Shown here piece after piece: positions 14,498 to 17,022 of a stretch of 17,022 nt of DNA. Source of the stretch: Candidatus Omnitrophota bacterium (GTDB lineage Bacteria > Omnitrophota > Gorgyraeia > Zapsychrales > Zapsychraceae); contig DAOWBD010000006.1 of NCBI GenBank assembly GCA_030634235.1, positions 1-17,022 on the forward strand, in the 5' to 3' direction. The notes under the pieces were generated by a model that was given only the letters and a program-made list of their open reading frames with translations, had not been told where the DNA came from and ran no database searches. Both the position numbers and the translations under genes were made by a program. Each line of letters starts with the position of its first letter. Position 1 is the first letter of the stretch.

Positions 14498-15367
14498 ATG
14501 AGCTATTACAAAGTCCTCGGATTTGAAAAAGAGCCGTTTTCGACAAGCCCTGACCCTAATTATTTCTACCTTTCCCGCGAACATGAACAAGCCCTGACGA
14601 ATACCCTTATCGAGCTGCGGCTTAGAAGAGGATTAAGCGTCGTCCTCGGAGATATTGGTACCGGTAAAACAACGCTCTCCAGAAAACTCATACAAGAACT
14701 TAAAGCTCGCCGCGAAGTTATCTTTCACATTATTCTCGATCCTACATTCGAGGATGAACATATCTTTCTTCGTTCTTTAGCCCGGCATTTTCAGATTCCG
14801 ATCAATGATTCTTCGGAAGGGGCAACGCTGGATATCCGGGATTCCTTAGAACGATTTCTTTTTCAGAAAGGTGTAACTGAAAACAAGTCGGTTGTTCTTA
14901 TCATTGACGAGGCGCAAAAACTCAGCGAGCGATCTTTAGAGGTGTTGCGCGTTCTGCTTAACTATGAAACCAATGAGTACAAACTTTTGCAGCTGGTTCT
15001 TTTGGGGCAAACGGAATTGCACGAGAAGATCATCAACATTCCGAATTTCTTTGACAGGATCAGTTTTAAATACATGCTCAATCCTTTCAGTTTGCAAGAG
15101 ACCGAGGAGATGATCAATTTCCGTATCCGTAAAGCCGGGTATAAAGCAAAGATGCATTTGTTCTTGAAAGATGCTATTCTCGAAATTCACCAAGCCACAC
15201 AGGGTTATCCTAGGAGGATAACGATGCTCTGCCACAAGGCGCTGAAGGAATTGGTCATGCGCAATAAGTCCGTGGTAAGCGCCGGTGTGATCGAAGATAT
15301 TGTTCAAAATGAAATGCGGGCCGGATGGCACAGGAAAGACCCACTACTCCTGAAAAACAGTTATTAG
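14498..15367 (+). CDS. ExeA/GspA-type AAA ATPase of a type II secretion-like system
   Basis: A 289-residue ATPase of the ExeA/GspA/MshM family, thought to help assemble or position secretins in the cell wall. The N-terminus YKVLGFEKEPFSTSPDPNYF is diagnostic. Walker A is GDIGTGKTT (51-59), Walker B VVLIIDEAQ (132-140), followed by the LLNYETNEYKLLQLVLLGQ sensor region (153-171) and FFDRISF (184-190) with a probable arginine finger. Unlike Aeromonas ExeA it stops after the AAA domain and lacks the C-terminal membrane segment and peptidoglycan-binding domain, so it should be cytoplasmic. ATG 14498 has only a weak Shine-Dalgarno site. The next gene overlaps its last 43 bp. Confidence 0.88.
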   Translation: MSYYKVLGFEKEPFSTSPDPNYFYLSREHEQALTNTLIELRLRRGLSVVLGDIGTGKTTLSRKLIQELKARREVIFHIILDPTFEDEHIFLRSLARHFQIPINDSSEGATLDIRDSLERFLFQKGVTENKSVVLIIDEAQKLSERSLEVLRVLLNYETNEYKLLQLVLLGQTELHEKIINIPNFFDRISFKYMLNPFSLQETEEMINFRIRKAGYKAKMHLFLKDAILEIHQATQGYPRRITMLCHKALKELVMRNKSVVSAGVIEDIVQNEMRAGWHRKDPLLLKNSY

Positions 15368-16023
15368 ATCTAATCGAGGATCCAAGAGAACAGGGTGTAA
15401 ACCCAAAAAAGATTAAACGCAGATCTTTCAACCTGTTTTCTTTTTCGGCTTTTCGAGGGCGCCTTTCTTTTTTTCAGGAGAGCATGCAATCGGGCACCTT
15501 CTTTAGAAATGCCCTTCCGGATATTAAGGGGCTCAATAAAATACTTAAGGTTTGTATTGTGCTCTTGCTGGCATATCTGGTGGGGAATTTTGCTATGTCG
15601 ATGGACAGGTTGAAGAAGGTTCCCGAATTTGTTACCAAAAGTTCCAGGGAATCCAAAGAGATTCTTGCGACTGGGTTGTCCAGTAAGAAGATTTCGTATT
15701 ATCTTGAGAAGCCCCGCTCACGGGATATTTTTAAATTCGGAGACTTTGGAGTTGAGGACATAGAGGAAAAAGGAGATGATTTTGAAGTTGCTCCTCCTGA
15801 AGTAGAAGTCTTGTCTCAGGGCGAGATTCTCGCCCAGCAGTTAGGTCTCGTCGGGATCGGCTGGTCCGATGATCCGGATGTGATGATCGAGAATATCGAA
15901 ACCAAAAAGATCCACTTCTTAAAACGCGGGGAGAGAATCGACAATCTTATAAAAGTGGAAGCCATTTTCGAGGACAAGGTGATCCTGACTTACGATAACG
16001 GCAAAGAAATGGAATTGCGCTAA
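15325..16023 (+). CDS. GspC-like inner-membrane component of a type II secretion-like system
   Basis: A 232-residue bitopic protein: a cytoplasmic basic N-terminus (1-72), one transmembrane helix (about 73-92, ILKVCIVLLLAYLVGNFAM), then a periplasmic region. The end, LGLVGIGWSDDPDVMIEN (173-190) followed by KIHFLKRGERIDNLIKVEAI (195-214) and a VILTYDNGKEMEL strand, resembles the GspC homology region that docks to the secretin N0 domain. No PDZ domain follows. The ATG at 15325 overlaps the ATPase gene by 43 bp; no other in-frame ATG or GTG occurs before about 15484, so the overlap seems genuine. The secretin starts 3 bp downstream. A PilP-like role is the main alternative. Confidence 0.65.
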   Translation: MAQERPTTPEKQLLDLIEDPREQGVNPKKIKRRSFNLFSFSAFRGRLSFFQESMQSGTFFRNALPDIKGLNKILKVCIVLLLAYLVGNFAMSMDRLKKVPEFVTKSSRESKEILATGLSSKKISYYLEKPRSRDIFKFGDFGVEDIEEKGDDFEVAPPEVEVLSQGEILAQQLGLVGIGWSDDPDVMIENIETKKIHFLKRGERIDNLIKVEAIFEDKVILTYDNGKEMELR

Positions 16024-16026
16024 GAG

Positions 16027-17022
16027 ATGAAGAAATATTTGTGGATTATAATATTGGCTATTGTCGTGATGTTCTGCAGTGGCGGGGGCCTCCAGGCCCA
16101 GGAAGCCGCAGAGCAGATTGACGATAGAGCTGTTCTCGAGGAGAGTGTCCAGGATAATGAAACACAAAATACTGGGGATGAGCAAATAGAAGATGATGTG
16201 GAAGTTGACCCCGAAGAAGTCGAAGGGGACGGCGAGGCGGAGGAAGAAGAGAAAAAACCTGTAAGGTCGCGCGTGGTGAATATGAACCAGCGTATCACGC
16301 TGGACCTGCGCAACATGGATGTCAACGATGCGTTGACATACATATCTTTGCGTAGCGGCGCTAATATTGTAACCAGCAAATCTGTTTCCGGGCGGGTCAC
16401 GCTGCAATTAAAAGATGTTTCCATACAAGACGTGTTCGATATAACCCTTCTGACGAATGATCTTGCGTACGAAAAACGGGGCGATATTTATTACATCATG
16501 ACGTCTCTTGAATATGAAACGCGTTATGGCAAGAATTTTGGTGATATCCGTAAAGTCAAAATGTATCAGCTGAAATATGCGATCCCAGAAAAGGCTTTCG
16601 ATCTTCTAGACACGCTCAAGAGCAAGATCGGCCGCATCCTGGTTGACCAGGAATCTGGGATCATTTTGATGGTCGACACAGAAGAAAAGATCTTGGAGAT
16701 GGATGATGCGCTTGTAACCCTCGAGAAGAAAAGCGATATCAATGTCTTTGACCTGCAGTATGCTGTTGCTGTTGATATTGAGGAACAATTACGCGGTGAA
16801 CTTGATGAAAAAAGCGTCGGTTCGATTTGGGCCGATGAGCGCAGCAACCAGGTCGTGATCCAGGCTTTTCCCGATCGCATGGAGGATATCAAAAAGATCA
16901 TCGCGGCGCTGGACCAGAAAACCCGGGAGGTTTTGATCGATGCGAAGATTATCAAAGTTGATTTCACCGATACGCTTTCGACCGGGATCCAATGGGAGGG
17001 GATGTTTACCGATTTAGTTGGG
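16027..17022 (+). CDS. GspD/PilQ-family secretin (3' partial)
   Basis: The frame runs from ATG 16027 through the right edge, 332 residues visible, no stop. A Sec signal peptide (1-24, cleavage after LQA) precedes a strikingly acidic linker (about 25-76, rich in Glu and Asp with EAEEEE). An STN/N0-like domain follows (about 88-160, ITLDLRNMDVNDALTYIS), then N1-type modules with QLKYAIPEKAFDLLDTLK (181-198) and FDLQYAVAVDIEEQL (241-255), and the entry to the secretin domain, EVLIDAKIIKVDFTDTLSTG (301-320). It would form the outer-membrane channel served by the two upstream genes. The C-terminal pore domain lies outside the window, so GspD versus PilQ cannot be settled. Confidence 0.9.
   Translation, partial: MKKYLWIIILAIVVMFCSGGGLQAQEAAEQIDDRAVLEESVQDNETQNTGDEQIEDDVEVDPEEVEGDGEAEEEEKKPVRSRVVNMNQRITLDLRNMDVNDALTYISLRSGANIVTSKSVSGRVTLQLKDVSIQDVFDITLLTNDLAYEKRGDIYYIMTSLEYETRYGKNFGDIRKVKMYQLKYAIPEKAFDLLDTLKSKIGRILVDQESGIILMVDTEEKILEMDDALVTLEKKSDINVFDLQYAVAVDIEEQLRGELDEKSVGSIWADERSNQVVIQAFPDRMEDIKKIIAALDQKTREVLIDAKIIKVDFTDTLSTGIQWEGMFTDLVG

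Noticed and set aside
1..17022. CRISPR array, insertion sequence, prophage or integrase-associated att site at the tRNA
   Set aside because: No regularly spaced direct repeats, transposase, integrase or phage genes are visible, and I saw no duplicate of the tRNA 3' end in the window.

Overview
The window reads as a contiguous, almost entirely plus-strand stretch of a chromosome from a diderm (Gram-negative type) bacterium. The evidence is a type II secretion-like secretin with its inner-membrane partner at the right end, a PilZ domain protein, and Sec signal peptides. Gene style (moderate GC, short Shine-Dalgarno sites, frequent TTA/GAT/AAG codons) and an intergenic hairpin repeat built from CCAAAT-type units fit an uncultured lineage such as Omnitrophota. 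That placement is an inference from general resemblance, not shown by a marker gene.

Layout. 1-2061: the 3' part of a circularly permuted ATP-grasp ligase-like gene, followed 16 bp later by an Amidohydro_2 metal hydrolase. 2099-5893: a mixed run of a PilZ c-di-GMP effector, a PIF1-like SF1B helicase, formyltetrahydrofolate deformylase (PurU), a macro-domain ADP-ribose hydrolase and a secreted coiled-coil protein of unknown function. 5939-7655: exodeoxyribonuclease VII large and small subunits, separated by a ~135-bp imperfect inverted repeat; the large subunit has Asn where the family's catalytic HExD Asp normally sits. 7686-8838: a sugar phosphate isomerase/epimerase-like TIM barrel, then the apparent frameshifted remnant of a small ATGA-coupled tail-anchored protein. 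8858-8979: a sigma70-type promoter, tRNA-Arg(TCG) and a T7 tract.

8997-14292 is a compact glycine-cleavage operon: gcvT, gcvH, gcvPA, gcvPB and a lipoate-protein ligase-like gene that could lipoylate GcvH. Only the L-protein (dihydrolipoyl dehydrogenase) is absent. GCS makes 5,10-methylene-THF, while PurU, encoded about 4 kb upstream, releases THF and formate from 10-formyl-THF, so both touch the same folate pool.

14293-14497 is a regulatory gap with a TTGACA promoter and a perfect 9-bp-arm palindrome exactly where transcription should start. From 14498 to the end lies a secretion operon: an ExeA/GspA-type AAA ATPase, a GspC-like single-pass inner-membrane protein and a GspD/PilQ-family secretin cut by the window edge.

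Nothing here clearly amounts to a wholly new system. The best second-look items are the palindromic operator, the Exo VII active-site substitution, the inverted-repeat element, the frameshifted small membrane gene and the tRNA-gcv arrangement.
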